From contig VCJN01001591.1 in assembly GCA_006384855.1 (NCBI GenBank), forward strand, positions 22,656-86,655: DNA of 64,000 bases, in the 5' to 3' direction. A model generated the notes under the pieces. It saw nothing but the letters and a program-made list of their open reading frames with translations, did no database searches and was not told where the DNA came from. A program made the position numbers and the translations under genes. The stretch's first letter is position 1. Every line of letters starts with the position of its first letter. Of this stretch, positions 1 through 11,154 are shown in pieces. The DNA comes from Tetraselmis striata. Its lineage: Eukaryota > Chlorophyta > Chlorodendrophyceae > Chlorodendrales > Chlorodendraceae.

Positions 1-213
1 GTAATGGAAAAAATGGTACTCGCTGGTCGTCACAAGCGCTTATTTGCTGACCTGTAATACTAAGTACTATAATCTGGTGGAGCCCGCTACTGGTACTCGC
101 TACTCACCACTGGTAAGATTACTCGCTACTCGCTGCCGGTAATGGAAGAAAATGGTACTCGCTAGTCGCCACAAGCGCTTATCTACTGACATGTACTACT
201 AAGTACTATAAGT
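1..213. repeat. Direct repeat pair, 138-bp spacing
   Basis: A segment starting GTAATGGAA at base 1 recurs at base 139. Both copies share the order ATGGTACTCGCT, CACAAGCGCTTAT and CTAAGTACTATAA with scattered substitutions. The rest of 1-413 holds short GGTACTCGCTACTCGC motifs and no convincing coding sequence. Its relation to any mobile element is unknown. Confidence 0.6.
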
Positions 214-413
214 CGTCGCTCGAAACGCTACGCGTGATGACTTCTATGCAAGCCACACGCGAGTTCCTAGTCGCTACTTCAAAGCGCTGGCAATGCAATT
301 CATGGAACTGTAGGCCAGTGACATAGAACCCGTTCCTTTAAAACTTTCTGAAAATCGACGCATCGCTGATTCGACTATCAAGTTACTTCATATGGCCAAC
401 GATCATATCATCA

Positions 414-1470
414 GCTGCCGACCCCCATACATGCGTATATACAGCAAGATTACACGGGCGACGGCCACGATACGGGAATCGCAAAATAAATTAAGCGGAG
501 GAGTCATCGCGCGACATAGATTAAGATTACGTCCACAAAGCCGCAACTATGAGCGGCAGCCCGCCGCCAACAAGGGCACTCTGCCCTTACGATAAAATCC
601 CTGCGGTGTTTGTGGCAGTGCCGCAGTCGTATGAAGCATATACGGAGCCGTAAAACACATCCGTCCGGCTAGATTGTCAGTTGTCGACCCCGTACACAGG
701 AATCTGATAAGGCCGACGACCATATTCTCAGGTGGCCGACCCCCATATAAATCCTTATAATTAGGAAGATCACACAAGCGACAGCCATGATACGGAACTT
801 GCGAAATATATGAAGCGGAGTCATATTGTGTGACATAGATCAAGAACACACCCGCAAGGCCACGAGTCTGAGCGGCGGCCTGCCGCCAAGGAGGGCACCT
901 ACTATGCCCGTGCGATAAAGTTTCTACGGTGTATGTAGTAGTGCCGCAGTCGTAATGCATATACGGAGCCGTAAAACACACCCGTCTGGCTAGATTGTCA
1001 GTTGCCGACCCCGTAAAAGGGAATCTTACACGGCCGGTGACCAGATTCTCAGCTGCCGATCCCCATATTACAAGGTCGACGGGCATGATGCGCGACTTGC
1101 AAAATAAAAGCCGAGAAGTCGTGTGATACATAGAGGGGGTCCGCAAAACCGCGACGACGAGCGCAGCCACCACCCATCGTGCCTTTTTATTAAAGGTACT
1201 GCGGTGTCTGTATCTGGTAGTGATGCTGCAACACCCTTCAAAAACTCCAAAATGGAGACGCATGCCACACTTGTGCAGCTAGATTGTAGCTGTCGACCCT
1301 GTATAAAAAATCTTATATTCTCAACGACCATATTCCTAGCTGCCGACCCTCATATGTATAGCAAAATTACACATGCGACGGCCATGATGCGGGACTTGCA
1401 AAATAACGCGAAATTGTATAATGTAGGTCAAGGAATGTCCACAAAGCCGCAAATATGAGCGCCGCGGGCC
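414..1470. repeat. Degenerate tandem repeat, ~318-bp unit
   Basis: Units begin with a GCTGCCGACCCCCATAT-like phrase at about 414, 732, 1050 and 1338, giving spacings of 318, 318 and 288 bp. Each unit carries in the same order a GCGACGGCCATGATACGGGA segment, a GCGGCCTGCCGCCAA segment, a TGCGGTGTTTGTAGTAGTG segment and a CCGTCCGGCTAGATTGTCAG segment. Open frames through the array (for example 547-1263 on minus) run through repeat copies and do not look like a selected protein. I see no gene here. Confidence 0.7.
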
Positions 1471-1723
1471 GCCAAGATCACGGCCTCTTCCACGGACCCG
1501 TGACTGCGAGCGTCATCGTCGGGTTGACGCTGAAGGGTAGAGTGCTGGCAAAGTGGGTCCGATGGCATTCTAAATCGCCTAGATCTTCGGAGAGCTTACG
1601 CAATCTTGCCACGTCGGTGATGGACCTTCATAACGTGGCCCAAACGATAAGATTGCCGCCAATGCCGTACCTCGAAAAAGCCTTGCAGTCGCAGATTGTC
1701 ACTCCATCTGTGGAAGCGGCCCG

Positions 1724-2395
1724 GTGAAGCCCGGTGGCACCCTCTGCGAAGAGACGCAACGATATGTACAATCTGGGGAGCAAATCTCCGGCAAACTTTG
1801 TTCTCGCCGAGCTCCTGAGCAGTGGTGGGTCGTGCATCCGGAAAACAACAGCAACGTCGCTGCAGCCATGATGGCCGCTGCATTCGAGACAGTGACACAT
1901 GATGTCGATGAGCCCATTACGTGCATGCAAGCCTTGTCCGGACCGTTCAGGTAGCAGTGGATACAAGCCGTAGAGTCAGAGTTCAACTCGTTGGAGAAGC
2001 AGGGCACGTGGATAGTGTGCGATTTACCCGAGGAGCGAGCAGCCATTCCCAGCAAAGGAGTATTTAAGGTCATATGCAACGCTGATGGCAGTATCGCGCG
2101 CTTAAAGGCCCGACTGGTTGTGCAAGGCTGCCGTCAACGACATGGCATCGACTATGCAGACTTTTGCACCGACCGTGAAGTTCACCACCATCTGAGTGCT
2201 GTTTGCGATTGCAATACAATGCGGTTGGAACATCCATCAGGTTGATGTCGATACGGCGTTCCTGTATGCTCTACATGAGGCCGCCGCCTGTCTATGAGCA
2301 GAGCGATGCAAGAGGGCGGCCCTTGGTCTTGCGCTTGTTGAAGAGCATGTACGGGCTGAAGCAATCACCCCGAAATCGGCACAACACCTCGCATA
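1724..2395 (+). pseudogene. Ty1/copia reverse transcriptase fragment
   Basis: A decayed piece of Copia pol covering the N-terminal half of the reverse transcriptase. Recognisable blocks are the IPSKxVFKV and ARLVVQGCRQRHGIDYA stretches near 2050-2160, RPPPxYEQ near 2280, and LLKSMYGLKQSPRN near 2335-2380. These match the same region of Copia-D (52620-53210) but with frameshifts. At about 2395 the coding sequence jumps straight into LTR sequence, so the YVDD palm, RNase H and 3' end are missing. It cannot encode a working enzyme. Confidence 0.85.
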
Positions 2396-2552
2396 TCTGC
2401 AGTATCTGTACACGGCGGAGCGATCGTACAGCTACGAGTACGAGGACGCCTGTACAATCAAGATTCCGGTACTGCTGAGTATCAATGGTGGGCGCCATGC
2501 AGTACTAGAATATATTTCAGGATACCGGCAGATGCAGCAGCGAATACTTCCA
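2396..2552 (+). mobile_element. Copia LTR fragment, plus orientation
   Basis: Matches the middle of the 491-bp Copia LTR: the CAGTATCTGTACACGGCGGA segment, the CTACGAGTACGAGGACGCC repeat, and GTACTGCTGAGTATCAATGG. It is fused to the reverse transcriptase fragment on its left and, at about 2553, to minus-strand Copia leader on its right. This makes an inverted arrangement. Confidence 0.8.
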
Positions 2553-3390
2553 AGGTAAGTACTTTGAGGTAAAGAGCACAGCAAAGCACGCACGAAAGAG
2601 ACCGACAGCAGCTTCGAGCTGCACAGGAAAACAGCCCCCACGCCCACTGCAGGACGCCCACTGCCTAATGAGGTCAGTGACGAGCGGCGACCTCGCGTTG
2701 CACAGATAAACGTGCCGCCCACCCCATCCCAGGGCGCCTACTGATTACCACCATCAGTGCACGGCTTTTCGCGGCCATGCTCGGCTGTCAACAAGCAAAA
2801 ACGAGTCGTTCGAGTTCCCAGCTCAACAGCGCGGGTCCCCTCCCAAGAATCACCAGCAAGGGTGGCGGAAGGACCTGGTTGTAGCGCGAGTGGTTGGCAG
2901 AGGCTTGGCTTGGGAGGTGATGGAAGCGAGGGCCCAAATCAAGGGTGAGGGAATAGAACAATCTGTTTGGTTACGAGCCGCGCCCCGATTTTATACTCGC
3001 GCATGCGCCACCCTACGCCGTCGCGCGCTGATTGTAGTCTCAAGTTATAACGCATATTTTCGAGCTTGAGTACTGACATTAACTATGTCCGTACAATGTA
3101 GTTAAGTTTCCGCTGTTACATCGGTTGATGATCTGCAGTGTATTTTAGGACTGCATGGCGTCCACCATTGATACTCAGCAGTACCGGAATCTAGATTGTA
3201 CTCGTATAGGCGTCCTCGTAAACGGATGTACAGCCGCTCCGCGATGTACGTGTACTGCCGGAGATGCACTGGTGTTCTCGTGCTCGTAGCTGTACGATCG
3301 CTCCGCCGTGTACAGATACTGCTGGGAGTGAGCAGGTGTCAAGGCTCCTAACAACCGGTCAAACGCATTCAGGACGGTGTCAAAACAACA
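2553..3390 (-). mobile_element. Copia leader plus LTR fragment, minus orientation
   Basis: 2553-2942 is the untranslated leader of the Copia family read in reverse, seen from the AGACCGACAGCAGC, CCCACTGC and GGCTTGGGAGGTGATGG blocks shared with 41397-41902. 2943-3390 is a degenerate reverse LTR ending in CAAAACAACA, the expected reversed start of the TGTTG terminus. There is no recognisable target-site duplication. It is much more diverged than the LTRs of Copia-A and -C, so it is an old insertion. Confidence 0.75.
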
Positions 3391-3964
3391 TCCTGCGCCC
3401 CGCCCGGCCAGTCCACCGAGCCTGCGAGCATCCGGCGCGGCTAACTCTTGCTGCTACGGCAGGGGTATACTTATGTATATAAGGTCATACAATATACTCG
3501 TTCTCTTAAACCGGCGTCGTCCTTCGCGTGCGTCGTCCTGATCTGGTCCGCTACTCACGGTACCGTAAATTTAAGGGATGAAACGTTCTAACGGGTAGTA
3601 AGCTTTACAATACTAGGTATGACAACTCAGCGTGACCATGTAAAGTACTAAAAAATTGTTCATACCACCGGCCCTAGTGCCGGTCCTTAGTAGTTCCTAT
3701 AGCTACCTGCTCGTACCCTGGTACTCCTGCATCGGCACTGTCTCAGCAGCCCTATTACAAACTCCAGAAGTTTATTTCAGGGTGTGATTAAAACCTGCAA
3801 AACAGGACTTAAACTTTTTGGTAATATGTATTGGACGATTGAAACAATCTCCAACATGCCGCAGCTGGCCAGGGTCAGGACTTTGTATCGTTCCGCGGGT
3901 GGCCCATAAAACTGTATTGCGCCGATACATACATGTGGCCTGCGCACAGCACGGGCTGTATCGG
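3391..3964. other. Unassigned spacer and Copia-A target site
   Basis: No gene is recognised. The last ~80 bp (about 3885-3964), joined to the sequence right of Copia-A (18299 onward), reads continuously and resembles 26325-26425. Shared blocks are TCCGCGGGTGGC, CACGGGCT and GTCACAAAGCGCCTCAA. The 26.3 kb copy therefore serves as a paralogous empty site for Copia-A. The underlying repeat is of unknown nature. Confidence 0.6.
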
Positions 3965-4454
3965 CGTTGTTTGATACCAGTCTTGCAGGCGTTTGACCGG
4001 CTGTTTGGAGCCTTCACGCCTGCACACTCTCAGCAGTATCTGTAGACGGCGGAGCGATCGTACGGCTACGAGTACGAGAACGCGAGTACATCTCCGGCAG
4101 CAGACGTACATCGCGGAGCGGCTGTACATCTACGAGTACGAGGACGCCCGTGCGAGCACAATCAAGATTCCGGTACTGCTGAGTATCAATGGCGGGCGCC
4201 ATGTAGTACTAGAATATACTGCAGGATATCGGCCGATGCAGCAGCGGATACTGTATTGTACGGACATACTTAATGCCAGTACTCAGGCTCGCACATATGC
4301 GTTAAGTACTGGAGAATACAGTCAGCGCGCGATGGCGCAAGGTGGCGGATGCGCTAATGGCTGGCGCGCGCACCATGGCGTGCGCGAGTATAAAGGCAGG
4401 GCGCGACCCGTTGTAACAGACAGTCGTTCTTTTCCCTCACGCCCATATTCAACA
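3965..4454 (+). repeat. 5' LTR of Copia-A
   Basis: Starts CGTTGTTTGATACC, where the first base of the usual TGTTG terminus is mutated to C, and ends in TTCAACA. It differs from the 3' LTR at roughly a dozen positions by eye, including one missing T near the end. It contains two imperfect CTACGAGTACGAG-type internal repeats and a TATAAAGGCAGG box near 4389. The next bases, GGTTAGTTGGGCCC, are conserved after every LTR of the family and are the presumed primer-binding region. They do not begin with the usual TGG. Confidence 0.9.
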
Positions 4455-5411
4455 GGTTAGTTGGGCCCTCGCTTCCCTTCATCTCCCAAGCCAAGGAGCG
4501 GCCTCTGCCAACCACAGGAGCATCACAACCAGGTTCTTCCGCCGCCCCTTGCTGCTGATTCTTGGGAGGGGACCTGCGCTGTTGGGCTGGGGACTCGAAC
4601 GACTCGTTTTCGCTCGCTGAGAGCCGAGCGTGGCCGCGAGAAGCGGTGCACTGACGGTGGCAGTCAGTGGGCGCCCTGGGACGGGGCGTGGGGCTCGTTT
4701 GCTTGTGCGACGCGAAGTCGCTGCTCGTCACTGGCCTCCCTAGGCAGAGGGGTCCTGTAGGGGCGTAGGGGCTGTTTGCCTGAGCAGCTCGACGCTGCTG
4801 TCGGCCTCTTTCGTTTCGGCTGTGCCTCTCGACGCCTGGGGCCGCGTTTCGGCAGCCCTTTCAGTCTCTCGACGACTCGGGCCGGCTTCGACTCGTGTCG
4901 ACTCGTGTGCGCTTGTCGCTCGCCCAGTTAGAGTGTGTCGAACTACCTCGCCGGCCACAGGGGGGGCAGACGGCCTCGTCGAGGGCTCTGTCGTGGTCTT
5001 GTGCCAGTGGTATCGACCCTCGTCACGAGGCAGGCAGGTTGCCGAGTTAGCAGCAGTCTGCGACCGGAGAACGACGTAGTTTCCGCCGTGTTATAGGCGA
5101 ATCTACGAGAATCAAAAATAAGCCGGATTTCCCGGTGGTTTTCCGATTTATCGTAGCCGGTATTCTGATTTCCGCGAGGCCGCGGTTGTTAATTGATTAA
5201 TCGTGGCCGGGAATTAAAAGTTTGTGCGGCTCCGGTTGTTTTCTCTACTCAATTTCGAAATTTTGACCGAGTTTCTCCCTGTTGACCATCCTGGTGGGAG
5301 AGAGTTGCCACTGCGGCAAGCAGTGGTGGGGGCTTTTGGCCCTGTGAGGACCAAGACCGCTGACTTGGCCTCTGTCCCGCTCTGCAGTTGATTTCCATCA
5401 CTGTGATCATC
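4455..5411 (+). other. Copia-A untranslated leader
   Basis: About 957 bp lie between the 5' LTR and the gag start. This is long for a copia element, but it is conserved in copies B, C and D. It carries GTCGACTCGTGTGCGCTTGTC-like and CGAATCTACGAGAATC blocks and ends just before ATGCCGGAAGGAGTG. Reading frames through it are not conserved between copies. It probably holds packaging, dimerisation or priming signals (inference). Confidence 0.7.
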
Positions 5412-6623
5412 ATGCCGGAAGGAGTGTCCGCCCGCGCGCCGCGCATTCCGTTGCCGCCCGTTTTCTCTGGTCAGACCAAGGGGTGGCGCCGCTGGAGGCA
5501 CCAGATGGAGGCCTATTGCAACGCCACTGGCATGTAGCAGGCCATGATGATGATTGAGCATGCCTAATCTGATCAGCATTTCAAGCTGTATGCAACCCTG
5601 ACTGCGCTGCTCCCCGAGGAGCTCCTGGATGTCATCCGTCGGCACCTGAATGACAATGCTACCTCTGGAGGCCAAGCCTGGGCAGCTCTGCGCACCCACT
5701 TTGAGGGAGACCATCTCGGCAGGATCTCCGACATGTATGCGGTGCTCCAATCCGGACAACAACGCACCGAGACTGCGGAGGCATACTACCATCGCCTGGA
5801 CAACGCCTTCTTGGACTTGGCGGCTGAGGCTGAGGAGCATGAGGATGTTGAAGCTCCATCACATAACCAAGTTGTGACTCAGTTCCTGGCTGGCCTCCGT
5901 CCCGAGTACGAGCCCATCATCGGTATCCTGCAGGTGACCGCGGAGCATGAGGGCCGCGCCATCACCTGGGAGGGTTTTAGGGTTTTAGGGTTTTAGGGTT
6001 TAAAAGGTTTAGGTTTAGGTTTATTTTTTAAAACCCTAAAACCCTAAAACCCGCAGAACTACTCCAAGCGTATTGAGAAGAACCATGCATCGGAGCCATC
6101 TGCGGAGGGCTACATAGCCAGTGGTGGCACCAAGCGCTCCGCCCATCTGGACACAGGCGATGGATCTGGACCTCGCCGCCTTGGTGCACCTCTGCGCGGT
6201 GGATGCTGGCAGTGCGGTGGGCCTCACTTCAAGCGGGACTGCCTGCAGCGCCCAAGAGGCAACAGGCGTCAAGCTGCTGCGGACCTGGCACCGGCGGCCT
6301 TTGTTGCTGATGAGGAGGAGGAGCATGTTGCTTTCATGGCTGAAAATGCCGGTAACACCCCACCTGCAAAGCGCGTTGCGCTGTCCCTGCGGGATGACGA
6401 GTGGGATGATTGGGCGCCGGAACCGGGCACCCTGCTGTTTGACCTCTTCGGAGGGGAGTATGAGTCCGAGGAGGATGTGCGGCCGGCTGAGGCTGCTGTT
6501 GCTGTTGCTCAGGCGAATGAGCGCGAGCATGACCTGGACAGCCACAACATGGATGAGATCATTTCGCTGTCTGGGCTGTCTGACTGCTTCGGCATGTCTG
6601 ATGATGAGGCGGGTACACTGTGA
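5412..6623 (+). pseudogene. gag: Copia-A gag (nucleocapsid), broken
   Basis: Starts MPEGVSARAPRIPLPPVFSG, as in Copia-D. Stops occur at about 5536 (TAG) and 5566 (TAA), and the frame is destroyed at 5973-6052 by a telomere-like insertion. Past this, near 6190-6230, is a zinc knuckle CWQCGGPHFKRDC with CX2CX3HX4C spacing, one residue shorter than the textbook CX2CX4HX4C knuckle. The acidic C-terminal region with DDEWDDWAPEP and LSGLSDC follows. The coding sequence then runs into the T1 terminal inverted repeat, whose TGA at 6621-6623 closes the frame. In the intact family gag and pol are probably one polyprotein. Confidence 0.9.
5973..6052. repeat. Inverted telomere-like (TTTTAGGG) insertion in gag
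   Basis: Three TTTTAGGG units run forward, followed by a short degenerate GGTTTAGG middle, then the reverse complement AAAACCCT units, so the block is nearly palindromic and head-to-head. Compared with Copia-D (50799-50825), about 20 bp of gag (GTGACTGCCTCAAGCTGG) are missing at the site. This pattern fits filler DNA added during repair of a double-strand break. TTTTAGGG is the Chlamydomonas-type telomere repeat. Confidence 0.9.
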
Positions 6624-6637
6624 GATTCAGATGTGAC
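6616..6637 (+). repeat. T1 left terminal inverted repeat
   Basis: CACTGTGAGATTCAGATGTG followed by AC. It is identical to the inverted right end (14262-14283) and to the T2 end at 47454-47475. The CACTG start and 3-bp TSD define the element boundary. Confidence 0.93.
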
Positions 6638-6844
6638 ATACAGGTGACGAAGCACTACTACTAGCGACTATTATTTATCCGTGAAGGCTGCTGCTGGTGG
6701 CGGCACGTCCATCCAGTTACGTGCGAGTACATCCGGCGTTATTGCCGGCGGGCGATAAATCCTTTTTGTCATCATTCTGGTAGTCGTACCAGCCCGGTGA
6801 AGCGTACATGGCACTGACGTACAAGGTACAAGGTTGTCCGTGTA

Positions 6845-6918
6845 GTACCGGGTAGTACGCGATATATTTATTACGCCGGTACCGGGTATCTAGTACCCGG
6901 TACCCGGTACCCGGGCAC
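6845..6918. repeat. Subterminal GTACCCGG palindromes in T1
   Basis: A cluster of GTACCGGGTA, CTAGTACCCGG, TACCCGGTACCCGG and CCCGGGCA motifs forms overlapping short palindromes about 250-300 bp inside the left end. Subterminal repeat clusters are where CACTA-type elements bind their own proteins, so a transposase-binding role is possible (inference). Confidence 0.5.
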
Positions 6919-7339
6919 GATGACGAGTGGTCCTGTGGATAACTACGACTATTAGTACATGGGAGCGCAAATCTCAGCCGTACTATTCGGTAACACTGGG
7001 GAATTTTGTGTACATTATAGCTAGTACTGCTGAACGGGCCTGCCAGCCGTCCGATCAAAGGTCATCAGATGGGCGGTTTGGCTGCCATGTTTTGCCAAAG
7101 AGTGCTCACGTTACATAAATATTCGCGAGGGGGAGGGCGGGGGCAGGCAGCGGTTTGCCGAAGAATGATTGAATTACAATATTCGCGACAGCTGCCATCG
7201 GGGAATGTGGCCCGGGGGGGGGGGGGGGGGGGTGCGGGGGCGGGGGGACCACGCCCGCCCCGCCCCCCCCCGCGCCCCCTCGCCGCCAGCCGCTCCCGCC
7301 TGGGGGGGTGGGTGGGGGGGGGGGGGGATAAGGGGGCGG

Positions 7340-7943
7340 GGGCTACTGCTTGTTCTTGTTCTTGCGTGCCCGGGGGACCCTCCGCTTCGACGATCTCGCT
7401 GCCTCCGCCTCCGCCTCCGCCTCCGCCTCCGCCTCCGCCTGCGCCTCCGACTCCGACTCCGCCTCCGACTCCGCGACCGTCAGTTTCTTACCTCGGCGTT
7501 TCTTCACTGGCCTCTTCCGCTTCTTGTCATCCGTCAGTGTCTTCACCACCCCGGGAGGCTGTGCCGTCGACGACGCCGCCATGAGCTTCCTTACCTTCGC
7601 GTCGGGACGCCCCCTGTGCCCAGACACCCACAACAAGCCACAATCGTTTCGCCTTTAAGCGGCTGAGGATGCGGCCTCCTCGGCCACCACGAGTTGCGCC
7701 GCTGGCACTGTGGAAGCCTTGGCGTTGAGGTGGGCCTTACGGCGCTCCCGGACGAACCTGCGCGCGGCACAAGTTAGCCACGAGTGGGTGCGTGCTAATG
7801 CGGAGGATGGAGTGTTTTGTTGCGCGCCCACCTTGTCACGCGTTTCCTCATGTCTTTCTCGTCCTCCTCGATGCCGGCGGCGCGGACACGCGAGACAACA
7901 AGGCTCGCCGCCCACTTTTGCCCGGGGGGGCGAGGTCGGCCAT
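7340..7943 (-). pseudogene. T1 gene L remnant: lysine-rich, NLS-like protein
   Basis: Reads leftward from ATG at 7943 (MADLAPRAK). Compared with the T2 copy (62842 onward), about 500 bp of the first exons are deleted near 7905, which shifts the frame. The last two exons are recognisable. One contains FVRERRKAHLNAKASTV (about 7755), preceded by a GTGGGC...GCGCAG intron. The other contains the basic KKRKRPVKKRRGKK and SSKRRVPRARKNK clusters flanking a Ser/Ala-Glu repeat encoded by (CTCCGC)n DNA, ending at TAG 7340-7342. The clusters look like nuclear localisation or DNA-binding tails. Function unknown. Confidence 0.6.
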
Positions 7944-8204
7944 GGCGCTATGAGCGGTGAAGGGGGGGGGGGGGGGGGGCGGCCGAGGTGGAGAAACTAA
8001 CACCCAGTCGACGACCGCCTTCCGCAGCAGTCAACGACACATCGGAGGCGAGGAGCAGCGCGCCACTACTATTTATATGCACGTATTGTCAAGAGCTAGT
8101 CGGTGCGGCATTGTGTCGGTGTAATTTCGCAATGTTTATTGTTGAAGTAGCACGGCGTAATGGATACGGCGAGTGAATCCGGGATAATGTGTGCGACGAA
8201 TGTG

Positions 8205-8270
8205 CGCGCGCAGCGTTGTGCGGCGGTGTGTGGCGGTGTGCGGCGGTGTGCGGCGGTGTGCACCGATGTT
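8205..8270. repeat. TGTGCGGCGG short-repeat cluster in T1
   Basis: Five or more tandem GGTGTGCGGC-type units. A similar GCGATGTGCGG cluster lies near the right end (about 13995-14035) and in T2 (49190-49265 and 47705-47745). Such shared clusters may be protein-binding sites or part of a divergent promoter. It sits at the point where T1 has lost the ULP1 gene. Confidence 0.5.
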
Positions 8271-8339
8271 AATATAGTGTGAATATTATATCGGCCGTAG
8301 ACGATCAGGTCTGGCAGCACCGCCCGTGCTTGTAAATAA

Positions 8340-9600
8340 GCGACAATGGGTCTAGTCTCCCGCTAGTCTGTGCACCGCAAGTGCACTCCGCAAGCCTCGC
8401 CTCCATCCGCGTCGGAACCGGTAGTAAGTGTTGTTGTGTGCGCACATCGTGACAACATTACACGGTGGCAATTGCAATTATTAGCGGTGGATAATGTGAA
8501 GGCGTTTTCGAAATCGACAGAGAATGAGGCGGTGCTGGCGGAGTGCATTGGCGGTGCATAGAATAGCGTGTTGCTGGGGTTTTGGCTGCATCGGACGCCG
8601 TATTCCCACCCATCCGGCACGGAATGTCCGGTTTTCACACATTTGTGTGTTAATAAAGCAGTGTGAATATTACGCGTCTTTTACGCCGGGTGGATGGGCA
8701 TCCGGCGTCCGATGCACCCCAATTATTTGCAGCACGCTACTCTACGCACCCCCAACGCACTCCGCAAGCCTCGCCTCCATCCGCGTCGGAACCGGTAGTA
8801 AGTGTTGTTGTGTGCGCACATCGTGACAACATTACACGGTGGCAATTGCAATTAGCGGTGGATAATGTGAAGGCGTTTTCGAAATCGACAGAGAATGTGG
8901 CGGTGCTGGCGGAGTGCATTGGCGGTGCACAGAATAGCGTGTTGCTGGGGTTTTGGCTGCATCGGACGCCGTATTCCCACCCATCCGGCACGGAATGTCC
9001 GGTTTTCACACATTTGTGTGTTAATAAAGTGTGAATATTACGCGTCTTTTACGCCGGGTGGGTGGGCATCCGGCGTCCGATGCACCCCAATTATTTGCAG
9101 CACGCTACTCTACGCACCCCCAACGCACTCCGCAAGCCTCGCCTCCATCCGCGTCGGAACCGGTAGTAAGTGTTGTTGTGTGCGCACATCGTGACAACAT
9201 TACACGGTGGCAATTGCAATTAGCGGTGGGTAATGTGAAGGCGTTTTCGAAATCGACAGAGAATGAGGCGGTGCTGGCGGAGTGCATTGGCGGTGCACAG
9301 AATAGCGTGTTGCTGGGGTTTTGGCTGCATCGGACGCCGTATTCCCACCCATCCGGCACGGAATGTCCGGTTTTCACACATTTGCGTGTGAATATATATA
9401 GTGTGAATATTACGTACGCGTCTTTTACGCTGGGTGGATGGGCATCCGGCGTCCGATGCACCCCGAATCTCACCAACACGCTACTCTACGCACCCCCAAC
9501 GCACTCCGCCAGCCCCGCCTCTTTCCGCGCAGGTCCTACGTTCCATTGTATGTATATACATACGTACATGTACTGCTCCGAAACCAGCCCAAACTTAATG
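8340..9600. repeat. Tandem ~370-bp repeats inside T1
   Basis: The landmark CCGGCACGGAATGTCCGG occurs at about 8614, 8985 and 9353 (spacing 371 and 368), each with a complete surrounding unit and a partial fourth unit to about 9600. Each unit contains CGTCTTTTACGCCGGGTGG, GAACCGGTAGTAAGTGTTG and GGCAATTGCAATTAGCGGTGG. The same array, inverted, lies in T2 at 57540-58960. Frames through it are repeat artefacts. It may be a spacer or a protein-binding array. Confidence 0.85.
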
Positions 9601-10218
9601 AGTGCACAAGTGTAAATGGGGGGGGGGGGTGGGGGGGGGATGTGGCGGCGGGGCATCCACTCACACATACCCCGGCGATGCATGACAAATATTACATGCC
9701 GTGGCGGGTCGGCGGGCCGACCCGGCGGGGGGGGGGGGGGGGGGGGGGGGGCGTCTATTCAACTACACGTGCGACAGTGTCGTTTCGTGGAGCAGTATAT
9801 GTGCCCGGCCTCATTTATACCGCCCCCTACCTGCGCTGCATGGTCTACCCCTACGAATTACTTAGCACAAACCGCCATTACTTAATAGGAACCTAGCACA
9901 GCCAGGCTTATATGCCCGCTTTCCCGATCAACTTCTACGCACTTTCCGTCCCTCAACCGCCGGACATGGGGGTTAAGCCGCCAGCCTCGGCAGTTGCTTA
10001 GCCAGACTTGGCATCCCGTACCGTGTCCATGGCTTCGCAGCTCTGCCGCTGGCACACGCCGAGTCCGGCGCTTGCTGCCGCGGGGTTGCGCACGCATGCA
10101 CGCACGGTAATACGCCGCCGACGCCGCCACGCTTACTTCCACCACCTTCGCCAGCCGCAGCTTCGCACGCCTTTCCGCCGACATACGAAACGCACGAATC
10201 CCCCCCCGTCCCCGCGTC
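9601..10218. other. T1 spacer with poly-G tracts
   Basis: Two long poly-G runs (about 9619-9639 and 9727-9751) and a stretch matched in inverse by T2 57021-57540. On plus, a possible upstream exon of gene Z may lie near 10008-10200, but no start or splice site could be fixed. Confidence 0.5.
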
Positions 10219-11114
10219 ATGTATATTATATTCGAGGCGACTATGCGGGGCGCAGCACACGCCGCGGCGTGGGTCGGCGGAGCGACAGGCGGCGGGAGCC
10301 CTAATGGCCGGGCAGTATCCACACCCACACAGGCACCGCCGCTCACCTCCGACGCGGATGAACCGCCTCCCAAAGGAAACATGCCGGTTGGTGGTAAGCC
10401 CAGCAGGCGTGCGTGGGGTGCCGGCGCCGGTACTGGTGCGACGGAGCTGTCGCGTCAGGAACCGCACCGCATGTGGAGCAACACATGGCGGTGCCGGCCC
10501 CACCTATGTCTAGGGCCACCTCCTCACAACACCCCGCCACGACGGCGTCGGCCACCGCCGACGGCGCCGTTGCGGGGGGGGACGCCCTGCCAGGCGACGA
10601 TGATGCGCCTGGTGCGCCGCGTCAGGAGGCGGAGGAGGCCGTGGTCGAGGCGACTGATCGGGCTGAGGGGGTTGTCGAGGCGAGCGAGGCTGCGCTCGCG
10701 CCACCCGCCCCGCAGCCACCTGCGGGACATGCCGACTTGCTCGTCGCCATGTTGACCGGAGCACTACGAGCAGTGGCGGGAGGCGGCCACATGCACTATC
10801 ATGTGCGTGTCCTGGCCGGACGCCCGTCATGCGTGGACTGCGGCCAACGGACGGACTGGGAGTGTTGCTGCGACGGCACCCCGGCTTTGTGCGGCCCCAA
10901 GTACCCATGCATGGCGACCCATCAGCGGGCAGTCCCCTGCCCGACCACGGCCACGAAGAGGGCGGAGTTCCGCCATGTCAGGGACGCGTTCCACGACGCG
11001 ACTCGCGCCGCCGTGTGTGAGGCTTCCGAGAAGGCACGCGCGGCTGGTAGGGTGCGCAGGGTGAGGCGGCGGACGGCCCAGGAGCTGAAGGAGAGCGAGA
11101 CATGCCGTCAGTGA
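10219..11114 (+). pseudogene. T1 gene Z: cysteine-rich basic protein, frameshifted
   Basis: Starts MYIIFEATMRGAAHAAAWVG at 10219. The frame breaks near 10408, where GCGT is duplicated relative to the T2 copy. The correct frame resumes and runs to TGA at 11114. The downstream part has an Ala/Asp/Glu-rich linker, then near 10840-10920 a Cys cluster, CVDCGQRTDWECCCDGTPALC followed by CMATH, and a basic coiled C-terminus (RVRRVRRRTAQE). The Cys pattern recalls the C-terminal Cys-rich domain of piggyBac transposases, but no catalytic core is present. The intact version is at 56010-57020. Confidence 0.7.
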
Positions 11115-11154
11115 GGTCGGGCGCAATGTCATTGGGTGGGGCACACGGACGTGT

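Noticed and set aside
547..1263. 238-aa open frame on minus strand
   Set aside because: It lies across two units of a degenerate 318-bp tandem repeat, with repeated internal phrases and no domain. It is a repeat artefact.
7069..7666. Proline/glycine-rich frames at poly-G and CTCCGC tracts
   Set aside because: They are created by homopolymer and hexamer repeats on the strand opposite gene L.
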